Below are positions 11,901 through 24,700 of a stretch of DNA of 60,000 bases, piece after piece. A program made the translations under genes and the position numbers. Under the pieces are notes generated by a model. That model saw nothing but the letters and a program-made list of their open reading frames with translations. It searched no databases and had not been told where the DNA came from. The DNA lies in NCBI RefSeq assembly GCF_963678635.1, contig NC_087064.1:77728512-77788511 (forward strand), written 5' to 3'. The DNA is from Symsagittifera roscoffensis. Taxonomy: Eukaryota > Xenacoelomorpha > Acoela > Convolutidae. Numbering within the stretch: position 1 is the first letter of the stretch; each line of letters opens with the position of its first letter.

Positions 11901-12118
11901 TTTTGAAAACTTTGAAAATTTGAAAATTTTGAAAACTAACCATTCCGAATTTGCCAAATTGTCCAATTAGTACAGCTAATCCATTAAAACGGTCAATATT
12001 CCCAGTCCGATGTTATAATTAAAATTCGATGCTTTTTAGCATCATTCTGGTCGAATGTCCCATACTCCCCGGAGTCTCGTGGTTCTCATCAAAATGATAC
12101 AGCGCCATCGAACAGAAT

Positions 12119-13045
12119 TTACAAAAACCACCATGTTTGTAGTAAGCAAAGGCATGGGAATTCATCATGCGTCAACATGATGCTCCTCCAATTACGCTTC
12201 CCCGACGCTTCCAGTAGTGGTTCTACTTCCATCATTACTCGGTAGATTTCGTCGTTTTCGTATACTGCACTGTAATCTGTCGCTGTTGATCCTCTCTGTT
12301 TGTGTCTTTCGAAATCACTTAAATTTCCACTAGCATATCCCATGAACTTCTTGCCCAGTATCGGCTCTAACCCGTCTTTGGTTCTTCCCGGAACTGCTGC
12401 AAACATCTTACAGAGCAACTATTACAGAGATTCATCCGACATTCTCGCTAATCTTTCACATTTCGGCACTGAGAAGGCTTGATCCACGATGGTTCTCGTA
12501 CTCTTTACATCCACTACTACGAAGTGCACTGGTTATCGTTTTCTGCACAACGGAGACGACGTCGATCCCACTAGGTATCGCGCTTCCGATGGTCTGCGAT
12601 AAGTTTCACCGTGTCGGATGTTCATTTGCGCCTCGATCGCTTCTCTTCATTTTCCTATGTGCTTTTGCTCAGTCTGCAAAACTCCTGGGAACACTTCTAC
12701 ACTGATGGCCGTTTCTGTTCTAGATTCAATGGTGACTCTAAATAATCAAAAATGCTCAAGAATCCTATTGCAGTCACTAGATTCACCTCAGTTCTTCCGT
12801 GACAATCTGCAATCAATTCCTTTTCCGTCTTTGCCTTCATTAATATATTCCCGAACAGTACTGTCAATTGCTTGTGTTGCTTTGCCAGTGTCTTCACGCA
12901 ATCAAGACCTCCACACATGTGATTTTCCAGTCCGCAGACTCTTGTCAGGCAGCTACCAGGCATAACTCAGTCCTCTGATCCCCAGGCAGGCAGTTCCAAG
13001 TTGTTTTCTCTGTTGCTTTTGGAGGCTGTTGTCATCAAGTTATAA
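12119..13045 (-). pseudogene. Decayed ORF4b of copy II, unit A
   Basis: Open stretches at 12,119-12,418 (MLCKMFAAVPGRTKDG, VEPLLEASGKR) and 12,697-12,963 (LADCHG-like 'IADCHGRTEVNLVTAIGF') match the intact protein at 37,395-39,017 in the same order. The family is unknown. Stops and frame changes separate the pieces. An identical pseudogene lies 3,422 bp to the right. Confidence 0.75.
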
Positions 13046-13105
13046 ATGTCACGCAAGCTGTCACGCAAGCTGCAGTCTGAATGTCACGCAAGCTGCAGTC
13101 TGAAT
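13040..13105. repeat. Short tandem repeat, 'tcacgcaagctgcagtctga'
   Basis: Two full and one shortened unit of about 23-27 bp lie head to tail. The same array recurs at 16,462-16,527 in the second unit of the segmental duplication. Confidence 0.8.
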
Positions 13106-13109
13106 TCAG

Positions 13110-14198
13110 CGCTCCCTCTGCACATTCTGTGTCGCACGCAATATCGAATCAGCATTAGGACTCGGGCACTATGATGGTTTCATCAACTCCCACACCACCA
13201 TTACGCTCGTTCTCAGTAATTCATCCGAGAATCACAATCCAAATTCCACTCGATTTTCAGATTTTGGCACTGAAGGTGCAGTCACCTTTTCTTTCAACAA
13301 AAGTCCCAGCTTAGCCTGCTGATTAGCAGTGCCCCTTATCGTCGCAACTCTTGGCAGCCAGATCTCAGCAACGCCGCTTGTTCGCATTGATGAAAGGTTT
13401 GGATGCCACCCCTACAATTCCAGACACGTAATTATACGACTTTTTTCTGATCGGTCCGCAATACTTACTGGACTTCAGCAGTGCTCCCATTGACTCCTTT
13501 GTAAGTCTTAGATCTTTGTTCGAGAATCTTCTTCATTGGTTCCAATTCTACAGGCTCCTTCAGATTTACTCGCATCGGTTTAATCTGATGTATGTCTAAA
13601 AGCGCTTGTAAGATCAAGGTTTTCGTTCGAGCATTGCCTTCTCTAAGGATCTTGGCACAAGTTTTCAAGGCTAGCACCAATATTTTTGTTCTAACATGAA
13701 TGAGAAGAAACAGAGAGCGTCTCTCCGTTTCGCACACGCTACTGCCGCTCCTTCTTAGGTCATGAGATCTCTTAAACTTGTCATCAAAAGCACCTTCTCT
13801 TCCTTTGATCTTTCCCTCCTCTGAGTCAAACTCATCCATTATCAATCCAGTCATGCGCCAAGCAAACCTAAGTTGCAGGCCAGTTCTGACGTAAGGTACC
13901 GCTATCAGAGCGTGTATTTTCGAAATGGTTCTCATCTCTTCTTCAAAGTGAACTAATACCACCGCTCTCCACTGTAAACTCACCAGCTGGTCTATCGGTT
14001 CTGCATGCATCTCAGGGGAGGCCAACGTTCCGTACGCCTTCTGTTTCATCGTCGTGTCTTGTATTTTCTCCTCCAGATAACCTTCCAAGGCGCCTTTGTC
14101 TTCTAGAGCGATTAGGTGTCCTCTAGCCGAGCTTCTGTACTCCATCATCTCAGTGTATCCACCAGCGGTCAATCGATTATGCTCCACTGGGACCAGCT
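13110..14198 (-). pseudogene. Decayed ORF4a of copy II, unit A (truncated)
   Basis: The stretch 13,465-14,187 is open for 240 codons and matches the N-terminal half of the intact ORF4a protein at 39,018-40,265: GGYTEMMEYRSSARGHLIA, then 'RTGLQLRFAWRMTGL'. The first codons are missing because the segmental duplication joins to LINE sequence at 14,198. The part at 13,110-13,460 corresponds to the decayed C-terminal half. Confidence 0.75.
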
Positions 14199-14641
14199 AG
14201 TTACAAGTATTACATATTCTACGTGCGCATTGAGCTTAGTGTTTTTAGCAGCAGGAGAGGAGACCTTTCCTACAAGGAAGAAGAATGCTTTCCAAGGTTT
14301 ACTACATCTATTATCGACATTTGGTTTCCATGATAAGTTGCTGGTCATGGTTAATCCAAGGTCCTTTTGTTCGTTTGTTTCAGAAAGCTGTTTTGAATTC
14401 AACGTGAACGCATGCTTTACGCATTCTTTCTGTTTTATTGGTAAGGTATAGCATTTGCCTCCGTTTAATTTCATTTATTAGCATTGCAGCAATCTTCCAC
14501 TTTTGATAGATCTTATGTATCGTTTCTGGCATCTAAAATACAAGCTCGAAATTATCAGCAAAACCAAATTTTTCCCATCCTGCCAAACCCTACGCTAAGT
14601 CGTTCACATATACTATAAAAAGTAGCGGGCCGAGTTAGGAA
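14199..14641 (-). pseudogene. LINE reverse transcriptase remnant, unit B
   Basis: Same LINE fragment as 10,777-11,219 with one visible difference near 14,592. It includes the LNGGKCYTL and KDLGLTMTSNLSW blocks (14,169-14,474 frame). The thumb-side end seen in unit A left of 10,777 is absent. Confidence 0.75.
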
Positions 14642-15322
14642 TGTAACAGTCGCCCGGAAGTACATATCGACGGGAAAAAAGCTAGGCTGTACAACAACTG
14701 ACTAGCGTCGAAACACCACCGCTCTACATGCTTTCAATCGTCTCTACCAAAGCCAGTTCTTTGTGTGCTAACATCGGGTCGACAAAATCGTTACTATTTT
14801 GGGCTATTTACCCGAACGCTCAGGTTAATTTAGTAACATGCAACAATAATGAGCTAAAGGCAGGGTCTCAGTATCTCCAGACCATGAGGTCACCCATAAA
14901 ATCAAGGTTACTACTTATTTATTATATCACTATTGTTTTTGCTCAGTAGATAAAAATCATCGATCCCATCGGAAATAATTCAAACCTTTCCCCCAACTCC
15001 TAGCTTTTCATTATCTGAAAACGAATTTAGATGTCATTGATTCATTTCAAGACTTTCCAGGAAGCAAAAAAATTGTTAAATTAGAGAGTTACAGCCTCCT
15101 TCGCGAGACCCTTCCTGTTTCTCGGAAATCTTAGGTAACGATTGTACCGTTACAATCGTTACAATTCGGAATTGTCTTCCCTTAACGTCGATCACTGTAA
15201 CTTCTTCGTTCTTTGCTATTTCTCGTTCGACTCGTCTGTTTCTACAAATAATGTTATTCTGCTGTTTCTTATTTTCATTTGTAGCGAAATTTCGAGGTCG
15301 TGACGTATTTTTATTTTGAAAA
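14642..15322 (-). repeat. 3' LTR of copy II (unit B)
   Basis: Same repeat as 11,220-11,900, starting TGTAACAGTCGCCC right after LINE DNA. In the coding orientation of copy II this is the 3' LTR. No matching 5' LTR is recognisable to the right of gag at 32.7-35.0 kb. Confidence 0.65.
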
Positions 15323-15540
15323 TTTTGAAAACTTTGAAAATTTGAAAATTTTGAAAACTAACCATTCCGAATTTGCCAAATTGTCCAATTAGTACAGCTA
15401 ATCCATTAAAACGGTCAATATTCCCAGTCCGATGTTATAATTAAAATTCGATGCTTTTTAGCATCATTCTGGTCGAATGTCCCATACTCCCCGGAGTCTC
15501 GTGGTTCTCATCAAAATGATACAGCGCCATCGAACAGAAT

Positions 15541-16467
15541 TTACAAAAACCACCATGTTTGTAGTAAGCAAAGGCATGGGAATTCATCATGCGTCAACAT
15601 GATGCTCCTCCAATTACGCTTCCCCGACGCTTCCAGTAGTGGTTCTACTTCCATCATTACTCGGTAGATTTCGTCGTTTTCGTATACTGCACTGTAATCT
15701 GTCGCTGTTGATCCTCTCTGTTTGTGTCTTTCGAAATCACTTAAATTTCCACTAGCATATCCCATGAACTTCTTGCCCAGTATCGGCTCTAACCCGTCTT
15801 TGGTTCTTCCCGGAACTGCTGCAAACATCTTACAGAGCAACTATTACAGAGATTCATCCGACATTCTCGCTAATCTTTCACATTTCGGCACTGAGAAGGC
15901 TTGATCCACGATGGTTCTCGTACTCTTTACATCCACTACTACGAAGTGCACTGGTTATCGTTTTCTGCACAACGGAGACGACGTCGATCCCACTAGGTAT
16001 CGCGCTTCCGATGGTCTGCGATAAGTTTCACCGTGTCGGATGTTCATTTGCGCCTCGATCGCTTCTCTTCATTTTCCTATGTGCTTTTGCTCAGTCTGCA
16101 AAACTCCTGGGAACACTTCTACACTGATGGCCGTTTCTGTTCTAGATTCAATGGTGACTATAAATAATCAAAAATGCTCAAGAATCCTATTGCAGTCACT
16201 AGATTCACCTCAGTTCTTCCGTGACAATCTGCAATCAATTCCTTTTCCGTCTTTGCCTTCATTAATATATTCCCGAACAGTACTGTCAATTGCTTGTGTT
16301 GCTTTGCCAGTGTCTTCACGCAATCAAGACCTCCACACATGTGATTTTCCAGTCCGCAGACTCTTGTCAGGCAGCTACCAGGCATAACTCAGTCCTCTGA
16401 TCCCCAGGCAGGCAGTTCCAAGTTGTTTTCTCTGTTGCTTTTGGAGGCTGTTGTCATCAAGTTATAA
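15541..16467 (-). pseudogene. Decayed ORF4b of copy II, unit B
   Basis: Counterpart of 12,119-13,045. Blocks at 15,541-15,840 and 16,158-16,385 correspond to the regions of the intact protein around KIFRAVPKRSEG and LVADCHGVTDVNLITALGF. The conserved cysteine-containing 'PCHFLAQ' stretch of copy I is 'PCLCLLQ' here. The gene is broken by stops between the blocks. Confidence 0.75.
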
Positions 16468-16529
16468 ATGTCACGCAAGCTGTCACGCAAGCTGCAGTCT
16501 GAATGTCACGCAAGCTGCAGTCTGAATTC

Positions 16530-17651
16530 AGCGCTCCCTCTGCACATTCTGTGTCGCACGCAATATCGAATCAGCATTAGGACTCGGGCACTATGATGGT
16601 TTCATCAACTCCCACACCACCATTACGCTCGTTCTCAGTAATTCATCCGAGAATCACAATCCAAATTCCACTCGATTTTCAGATTTTGGCACTGAAGGTG
16701 CAGTCACCTTTTCTTTCAACAAAAGTCCCAGCTTAGCCTGCTGATTAGCAGTGCCCCTTATCGTCGCAACTCTTGGCAGCCAGATCTCAGCAACGCCGCT
16801 TGTTCGCATTGATGAAAGGTTTGGATGCCACCCCTACAATTCCAGACACGTAATTATACGACTTTTTTCTGATCGGTCCGCAATACTTACTGGACTTCAG
16901 CAGTGCTCCCATTGACTCCTTTGTAAGTCTTAGATCTTTGTTCGAGAATCTTCTTCATTGGTTCCAATTCTACAGGCTCCTTCAGATTTACTCGCATCGG
17001 TTTAATCTGATGTATGTCTAAAAGCGCTTGTAAGATCAAGGTTTTCGTTCGAGCATTGCCTTCTCTAAGGATCTTGGCACAAGTTTTCAAGGCTAGCACC
17101 AATATTTTTGTTCTAACATGAATGAGAAGAAACAGAGAGCGTCTCTCCGTTTCGCACACGCTACTGCCGCTCCTTCTTAGGTCATGAGATCTCTTAAACT
17201 TGTCATCAAAAGCACCTTCTCTTCCTTTGATCTTTCCCTCCTCTGAGTCAAACTCATCCATTATCAATCCAGTCATGCGCCAAGCAAACCTAAGTTGCAG
17301 GCCAGTTCTGACGTAAGGTACCGCTATCAGAGCGTGTATTTTCGAAATGGTTCTCATCTCTTCTTCAAAGTGAACTAATACCACCGCTCTCCACTGTAAA
17401 CTCACCAGCTGGTCTATCGGTTCTGCATACATCTCAGGGGAGGCCAACGTTCCGTACGCCTTCTGTTTCATCGTCGTGTCTTGTATTTTCTCCTCCAGAT
17501 AACCTTCCAAGGCGCCTTTGTCTTCTAGAGCGATTAGGTGTCCTCTAGCCGAGCTTCTGTACTCCATCATCTCAGTGTATCCACCAGCGGTCAATCGATT
17601 ATGCTCCACTGGGACCAGCTGTCCTATGACGCTTCCCTTTCCATGGTTCAT
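16530..17651 (-). pseudogene. Decayed ORF4a of copy II
   Basis: An ATG at 17,651 opens a 254-codon frame (to 16,887) that parallels the start of the intact ORF4a at 40,265. Both begin with a short variable leader, then GGY(V/T)EM, RNSARGHL or RSSARGHL, and an RTxLQxRxAW block. That two diverged copies share this start supports 40,265 as a true start codon. The C-terminal half (16,530-16,886) is frameshifted. No known domain is recognised. Confidence 0.75.
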
Positions 17652-17749
17652 GCACTATGGTCTAAAATCTCATAGAATACTTTGTCTACACTGGCTAAGT
17701 GTTTCCATCTCTTGTCGCTCCAGTCAGAGTGCGGTCACTCCTCTTGGTT

Positions 17750-20700
17750 TTATAACTGGCCGATCTTAGTCCTGCCATGAGGATGGGTGGCACCATCCTT
17801 AGATCGGCCAATTTCCTATCTGTCACAGGCAATCGGTCGTCGCCTTGTCCCATATCCATGACTTCATCGACACGCTTTCGCTTGGCTGAGTTGACAGCTT
17901 TTACTTAGATCTCAGAGTCTAATTTCGCCCTCCCAGTTTTCCTCAATGTCACTTTGCTGCCAAGTTTCATCTTCATATCATTGATTTTATCAATCACCAT
18001 TTTCGATGGTATTGTTCATTTTCGGGTTTTTGCCAGGTATACTACTTCATTGCTGCCTTCTTGCTGCGTTGGTTTTATGGGAGAACTAACTTCACTTTCG
18101 TCAGTGGCCGAACCGATTAACAACTCGCTCAATCACCCTTCACATTCATCCAATTTATCGAGGATCTCTCGCATCAACGGTATGTTGAGACCTGTTTCCA
18201 GCATTGACTGGGTCCCTTAGCACTGAACTACCGTCCAGACCTCTTCGATGAAGGCAACTCTGTCCATATTACAACCTGTCCTACTTTCATTGTCTCTGTG
18301 GTGGACTTCCTACTCTTCTTCTGGCAATGTCTCCAAGAAAGGTACTCGGGTAGTGCATTCTATTCTTCTGCTCAGCGGACACAACATCAAAAGTTTCGTT
18401 TGGATAGTTTTCAACTCACCAGGAGAGCTGCTCTCCGGCAAATTTCAGCTTATATCCATGAAGGCTGACGGAGCTTCCAGCGTTGAAGTTTCATCTTCTG
18501 CTGGCTCAGTCGTCCCTTCTAACGTTTCTATCCAAATATCAAAGTCGTCTAAGAAATTGAAATCTAGGCTGGACATTCTACCCGTCGAAGCCTTATCGTC
18601 ATCGTTTCGAGCCTGATCGGGATCCTACTGCATATGTTCTTCAGATCGGTCTTCTCCCTCCTTATCATCTCGTTTCTGATTTCTCCCTTAACTCAAAGGG
18701 CCTTGCTCTTTACTCGTTGTCCCGTCTGGAAACTTTGGTACGACTAGCCTGCCAGCTGAGTTGTCTTCTTCTTCTCCGTGCTTTATCTTGATCTATTCAC
18801 AGCCAAGTTGTGCTAGTGCAGTCCTAATCAACACTTTACTGCTTGTTGCCAATTCCGGTTTCACGCTCATTACGATTAGCGCGGCTTCTTGCAAGTCCGC
18901 CTTGCCTCTCATGACCGTTGGCGCCAGGTCCAATTTCGCCAACTCTTCCTCAAATCTTCCAAATTTTGGAGTGGCTGCATTACTCATGCATCTCCTCGTC
19001 GATAAATCTGTGTATGCAAATTGCGTGTATTGCATTACAGCAGCCTTTCTGCCCACGAAGTACGGCTACATCGTTTCAGAGAACTTTCTCATCCTCCTTT
19101 CATTTGTTTCAAAGGCTCTTAACCTGGGTGTTTGTACTACGGAGTCTGCTCCGAGCAACATCCTTCTGATCAAGGGGAATTCATGTATTTCTTCTGACAG
19201 CTTCTTGTAATCGCCCCAGCTTTTCGTTCTTCTTTTACTTGTTGGTACGAGGTCATTAAACGAGGAATTCTTGTTTTCTCGCCATTCGTTTTGTCGTAGG
19301 GCCTCAAATTCCAGAGTTTCGGGGACACTTCAATGTGTCCTCTCTCTACTTCACCCATTCGGTCACGGAAATGATCATCAAAGTTTACTGCTGTCATCTC
19401 TGGCTCTGATATCTTCGCGAACAGTAAATCCTCATGTAACACATTATGTTCACACCAACTGAGTGCGCTCCCGTCCACTGCTGAAATGAGGTTTGGGTGC
19501 AGCACCGACCTTCTATACGCTTCCACTTTAACATCAGGTAACGCAAATCTTACCGCAGGACCGTATATCACTGTCATGAATCCGTCGTTCCTCTGATTAG
19601 CGCTAAGGGATCGGTCCTCATAGCTAGGCTCAAGTCAGTCAACAGGGGCATGCCTCCTGCATGACGTCGCACGTCTTCTTCTTTTTCAATCAATTTGTGT
19701 TCTCCTGTTCCAAAGCGATTCTGCTGTAGGAGATACTGAATCAGAGTGTGTCTCAGGTCTCCTACTTTAGTCCATCATGAGTCCGTGGATCTTTTCGTTT
19801 TGAACTTATTTACGTTTTCTTTAATTTGCTCGGGACAACGAGTCAAATTCATCAGCCCTCCCAAGTTCCCGTGTGTGATCGCAACTAGCGTCAAGAGTCC
19901 GTGCAGCCGCAGGTTTTGTAATCCCTCGGTGAGCAGTACCATTGGTCTTCTCACAAAATTCTGTGCTCCGAACGTCACAACAATGTTAGGATCACTACTA
20001 TCGATAACCTGGTAACCGCTTTAAGGAACTCTTTTATCAGGTCTCAAGAGATTGCGGAGTAAACTTTCGCCAGGAAGGACGCGGTGCATCCTGCTACCAA
20101 CCCTTCTAACATACTGTCGTTCCTGCCGAAGCCTTCTTCTCTCCTTAGAATCTGCGTCCAGAAAGCTTCAAGAGTTAGTTGGCCCATCCTATTCACAAAT
20201 GCGGCTGGTTTTTATTCTGCATTCTCTGCTAGGTTCAACTCTTTTACCAGGTAGGCGTGAATCTTCGTAATCATCGCTCGGCCTCCGTGCCCAATGCTCC
20301 TATTCTAGGATTCAATTGCAGCCACTTGTTGACCTCTGGCTTCGTCCGCAAAACCATTGCTTCCAAGTGAGCTTTCGTCTGTTTGGAATTCTGTCTCTTC
20401 TCTCCTTCTTCTTTAACCTGCATTCCTCTGAACTACAAGTCATTGGACATTGCCACTATCACTTGATGATCGTCGTTTATTCCTGGCTTTAATTTGAGTT
20501 GCCTGTTGAATTTGGACAGTTCCAACCCCAAAAATTCATCCTGTACCAGCATGTGTAACGAATGGTCTTTGAACCCTCCCATAGCGTCTGAGATATCCGA
20601 CCATACTGCCGGTAATTCTGCCGTAAGTGGTCTCAGGTTTCTCGCTTCCTCTTTGCGATTCGGGGCGGATATGATCACGTCATGCTTCCCTTCTGAGAGC

Positions 20701-20995
20701 AGCGCCACCATCGCATACACGAACTTAAATCCATTCGGGAGATGTGGATATCACGGGATAACGCAAATACAGCTTTCGTTGTTATTTTGGAAATGCCCCT
20801 TCTTTTAACGTATCCATTATCTCGCCCATTGACTCTAGAATATCTTCTTATGCTGGCCACACCTCATCTTCCGCCGTTGTAGCGCTCTGAGTCTGCTCAG
20901 AAAAACCCTACTATGCAAGTGATCGTTTATGCCGGCGAACACAATCGTAATCGGGTTCAATTCAGTTTGTCATTGGAGCTCGATCGCCATTGATG
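17750..20995 (-). pseudogene. Decayed ORF3 (1,100-aa protein) of copy II
   Basis: Broken frames along the whole stretch match the intact ORF3 in order. The N-terminal region is at 20,433-20,720 (SAPNRKEEARN, ELPAVWSDISDAM, INDDHQV). The middle is at 19,775-19,978 and 19,170-19,577 (RFALPDVKVEAYRRSVL, DFDDHF-like NFDDHFRDRMG). The charged C-terminal part lies about 17,950-18,780. Many stops are present, so the gene is dead, but the collinearity shows ORF3 is a regular member of the family rather than a chance capture in copy I. Confidence 0.75.
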
Positions 20996-21001
20996 CACAA
21001 T

Positions 21002-21052
21002 CGAGTATAGTCCGTTCACGAGTATAGTCCGTTCAAGTATAGACCGTTTGAA
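21002..21052. repeat. 3 x 17-bp tandem repeat 'gagtatagtccgttca'
   Basis: Three head-to-tail units, the last one degenerate. They sit at the junction between the ORF3 and SGNH-ORF remnants of copy II. Confidence 0.75.
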
Positions 21053-22998
21053 GCTTAAACTTCTTCAAGTCTTGTTTATAGACATGCCAGGTGGAAGATA
21101 TGGGTCTCGACCACATCAGAGAACTTCTGTCTGGAAGTCGTTCCTCTCTGCTCGTACTCGTCGTTTCCGATTCAGAGATGCATGATGTCGTGTCCACTGT
21201 TGAGTTGATAGGTCCTAATCTCCGTCGCGGATGATTGGTCCTCCTCACTGGCGCTTCGCGCAGTCGGTATAATACGACCGTCCTCTGCCCCGTCTTACTG
21301 GAGCTCTGCGGCACCTAGGGTACCGCTGGGACTGATCCCAGGCGTGTCTTTAGATTAGGAGGCACGAAGGTCGAGAGCGCCGGTTCATTCGTGGTATCTA
21401 CCCTTCTCAGCACTCCTGTATCAAAGAGTTCGACCTCCAATTCATCTAATCACTCCTAGAAGACACGATTCATCCAGGATTGTCCCTCTATACTGTCAAA
21501 ATGAATTTCATCAGTGGTGGATCTGGCCTGATTGATAGCTCCCAGCTCATGTTCTAATCCATCAGAATCATTAGTCCAGCATTGCGACTCGCCAGATTTC
21601 GCACGATGTTATTCCATCCGATGACTCTTTCATTGTGCCTTCTTCCTGTCAACGATATCATTCTCGTGCTTATCGGAACCGCGCACTTAAACTTCTGCCA
21701 TAGAGTGGTAAATAGGCATACCATCATCGATTCCCATTGTGCTTCTTCCTCATCCGAAATCCTGGACACATTGTTCGTGCCTATTAGGATCATTATTTCT
21801 GATATTCTTCCTCGGTTCATCAACTCCACCAACTGAAATAATTGGGCTATATTCTCGCCTCCAAAGGCCATCACCGTAGTTATCCATGATGTTCTTAAGT
21901 TCTGCAGAACTCTCACCAGACTATCGCCCAATATCAAATGTGACGTCCCTAGCGGTGGTTGCTGCAAGTTCATTGCTGGATTACACGTCGACCAGTTGAC
22001 ACATGCTCGCATGTCCGTATCTGAAACTCCTGTGAAGTTGTTCTTAATCTGGCTGTTCTTCTGTACGTCAAATACGCGGGACACTTTCTTCATAGGCATT
22101 TCTCTCATCTTCCTGTCAGGGACTTTTGAGGTCTCTGTAGGTTTCGCCGAGGCAACAGCTCCCGTTCTCTTCACTTTTCCATAGAGAGCGCCACCCTGCC
22201 TGTATCATTGATCGTTCCATAGGGTGCAGTCACCCCGGAACCTGGCACACTCCTGTTGGCCACCAGTCGTCCAGCTGTTTCTATCAGCTTCTGCAGAGTC
22301 TGCTCCATGACTGGATCACCTAGGGTGTCACTCGGTTCCGGGGTTGTTACTCTGCCGGCTGCTGTCGAAATTTGCACCTCTGTTGTTTGGCTTAGTTTGC
22401 GAGGCGTTAGAAGCTCCTTCGGGGACTGCCCACGAAGAACATCCCTTGCTGGTATCGTTCTTTCCACTGCTGTCGTTAATGCCAGCCGCTCGATCGCTCC
22501 CTCGATTCTCGCCTCAAGCGTACTATCTCCTCGCCCTGCTTCTTATTGCAATCCTGAACAATCTCTTCAACATGTCCCTGTCCTCCTCAAAACTGCGCAA
22601 GATTTTGGTCACTCGCTCCAGATCTTTTTTCGCTTCATTTAGATCTTGCTTCGTCTCATTCGTCTGGACTTCCTCTTCTACTCTTGCCCATTTCGGTCGC
22701 ACAGCTGTTCTCAGTTGTGAATTAGACGAGGCTGCCTCGCTATTCATTTATTGATGCATCCTTCTCAATCCAGGCGTAGGCTTGGTCGGAACAGGCACCT
22801 CACCTGGTTGGTAGGTCCTGGAACTTCCCAATCCAGGCTCGTTCGCCAAGTCACTTCACCTCATAACCCTCATGCTTGGGTGGTCTAGTACTCCCGAGCG
22901 AAGTCTCGATCCATGAGCCGGCGATATATCGCATCTATCATCGGTCCTACATAGGCCTCCGCTAGGCCCATCAGCTCATTCAAGTCAAAGTTATCCAT
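21053..22998 (-). pseudogene. Decayed SGNH-hydrolase ORF of copy II
   Basis: An ATG at 22,998 corresponds to the start at 46,260 in copy I. Downstream, the coiled-coil region is at 22,523-22,747 (VQTNETKQDL). The SGNH domain is at 21,554-22,174 with HLILGDSLVRVL (nucleophile serine block), FGGENIAQL (oxyanion glycine block) and GTNNVSR (asparagine block). The final DxxH block is not readable in frame. The frame is broken in several places. Conservation of the catalytic blocks in this much older copy suggests the enzyme fold mattered to the family. Confidence 0.8.
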
Positions 22999-23070
22999 TT
23001 CGTATGATTCGGTTTGCTTATCAGTTTGTGCAATTGAAATCTGATGAATAATTGAAGTATCAACCAGGAT

Positions 23071-23091
23071 CTAGGAAAGAGGTCACGAGTA
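23071..23091 (-). promoter_or_regulatory. Conserved 3' splice-acceptor-like motif, copy II
   Basis: On the minus strand the sequence reads GACCTCTTTCCTAG then ATCCTGGTTGATAC. It aligns with the motifs at 46,355 and 3,586 and lies 73 bases before the SGNH-ORF ATG. Splicing is inferred only. Confidence 0.5.
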
Positions 23092-23374
23092 TCACATTTG
23101 TCAACAGTACTCCAGATTCGGGTTAAAATTAATTTAAAACAATCAGATAAAAAGATTTTGATCTTTAAATATAATAAAATCAGTTCATTTCTAAACTATT
23201 GGAATATGACCTAAGAATGGACAGTCCAAACTTTGGATCTATTCCTAAGATCAACGTTCGGTCATTCGTGAACACTAACCCTTCCATACCCAAAGACCTG
23301 ACAACAAAACACATAACATAACACATATAACATAACACATCCAACACCCAACGTACACTCAGGCTATACTCAAA

Positions 23375-24700
23375 TAGTATTTCTTATGTAAGTACACTTG
23401 TATGTTAAAATCAGAAAAGATCTGGTGTATCAGTGCATACAACTCCCGTGGGTGCAGTCGTCTTCGGTTTGGGTCGTATACCGGAAGCGAGAGTTCTTTC
23501 ACCTCCATTTCCCCTAGGAAGTCCCTCAGTCTCGTCAAGGACATACCCAAGTCATCGGGATCCACATGCTGCTTCTCCGTCGCCCACTTCACCAAAAAGC
23601 AGAAGTACTTCCCTGTTGTTTGCGAAGCCGCCGGATGCAAGGCTGCTACACCTCCTCTTCCTGGTCTTTGCTTCCACAAGAATTCTATGTTTTAATATTC
23701 TCTCTTAAAATCTGCTGCTAACTCTGTCCTAAAACTCATGTCCGCTGTGATCGCTATCGCACATGTCCTATTTGTAAGTATAAAATCGCTATCTGTTAGT
23801 ATAATGCTACTCGAGTATTCATTTGGCAAGTTAAAAATGACTCTGCTACTCTACCTATGTCTGGTTTCTTAGGATTTTTGCCTGTTTCTGCTTCTAGGTC
23901 ACTGTTTTTCTCTTTTTTTTATTATTTGTCATTAATAATAATTCAGTGTGGGTAAATCCTACCCCAACTCCCCGCACAAAAATATATCCATCGATGTCCC
24001 CGTCGATCGCATACCGGATAATAAGTTGAGGTTGGACACAGGAATGAGTAATTGCCCTTCCTGGGCTGCCCAGGAAGGATCATCCCTATCATCCTTTATT
24101 TATTTCTTGCTCTCGCGGTCTACGTCCTGAATCGTGACACTGGTCTCCTTTGGGTTCGATGTCATTTCGTTCAGCCACCCAAAGACGCGCAGGCTCGTCA
24201 ATTCTTGTTCGTACGATTGCTGGTGCTCGTCATCAATTTCTGCCTCAGGTTTAGACCGGTCCTCGACCCATCCCTCGTCTTGGTCGTCGACTCTGTCTAT
24301 GTCCTGTGACGCGGGTATTTCTTCTAAACCCACTAATTTTTCCGCCATTTTCTTCAGGTCTATCCTGTCCACTACAAAATCGTCTCCGTAAGGGTTTCAT
24401 TTCTTTGCAGTTCTTGTCCTGTCACTCTGTCTTGTTTGCATTGTAAAGGGTAAATCTGGTTAGATTTTCTTGGGCACCTCTATCTGCTCAGGGTTCTCCC
24501 AGTTTTTTTCTGCGTAGGGTAAGGTTTCTTCATCTGCTTCAATTATTTTATTGGAATCCAGGTCCAACGGCGGACTTTTTCCTTCCTCTAGAGCCTCATT
24601 CCCATCGTACTTTCCCCGGTATCTTTCTCATTTGGTTCGTAAGCAGGGTCCATCATCAGATAATTGCCCTCCTCCATGTCTCCAGGATACACCAGTCCTC
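23375..24700 (-). pseudogene. Decayed pol C-terminus with macro-like domain, copy II
   Basis: The 106-codon frame at 23,359-23,679 is the second half of the macro-like domain and is strikingly conserved with copy I: KYFCFLVKWATEKQHV, LTRLRDFLGE, then LPVYDPNRRRLHPREL and VYLHKKYYLSI. The first half (23,690-23,790) is frameshifted. The acidic linker with 'ASQDIDRVDDQDEGW' and 'ELTSLRVFGWLNEM' is at 24,100-24,372. The stretch between carries the ctccccg-cacaaaaatat DNA block shared with 47,342. Confidence 0.75.

Larger units (their letters stand above)
10777..14198. repeat. Tandem segmental duplication, unit A (3,422 bp)
   Basis: Every feature of this segment recurs exactly 3,422 bp downstream. 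Only a few differences are visible, for example at 11,171, 11,391, 12,736 and 14,008, giving roughly 99.9% identity by eye. The left edge is inside the LINE remnant, which continues leftward only from this unit, so the left junction is original. The unit ends at 'gggaccagct', where the LINE sequence restarts. Confidence 0.93.
14199..17620. repeat. Tandem segmental duplication, unit B (3,422 bp)
   Basis: Near-identical second unit of 10,777-14,198. Its left edge starts abruptly inside the LINE remnant, while its right edge runs on into the start of ORF4a and then ORF3. The original right junction is therefore here. The unit contains LINE remnant, LTR, ORF4b and ORF4a pseudogenes. Confidence 0.93.
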
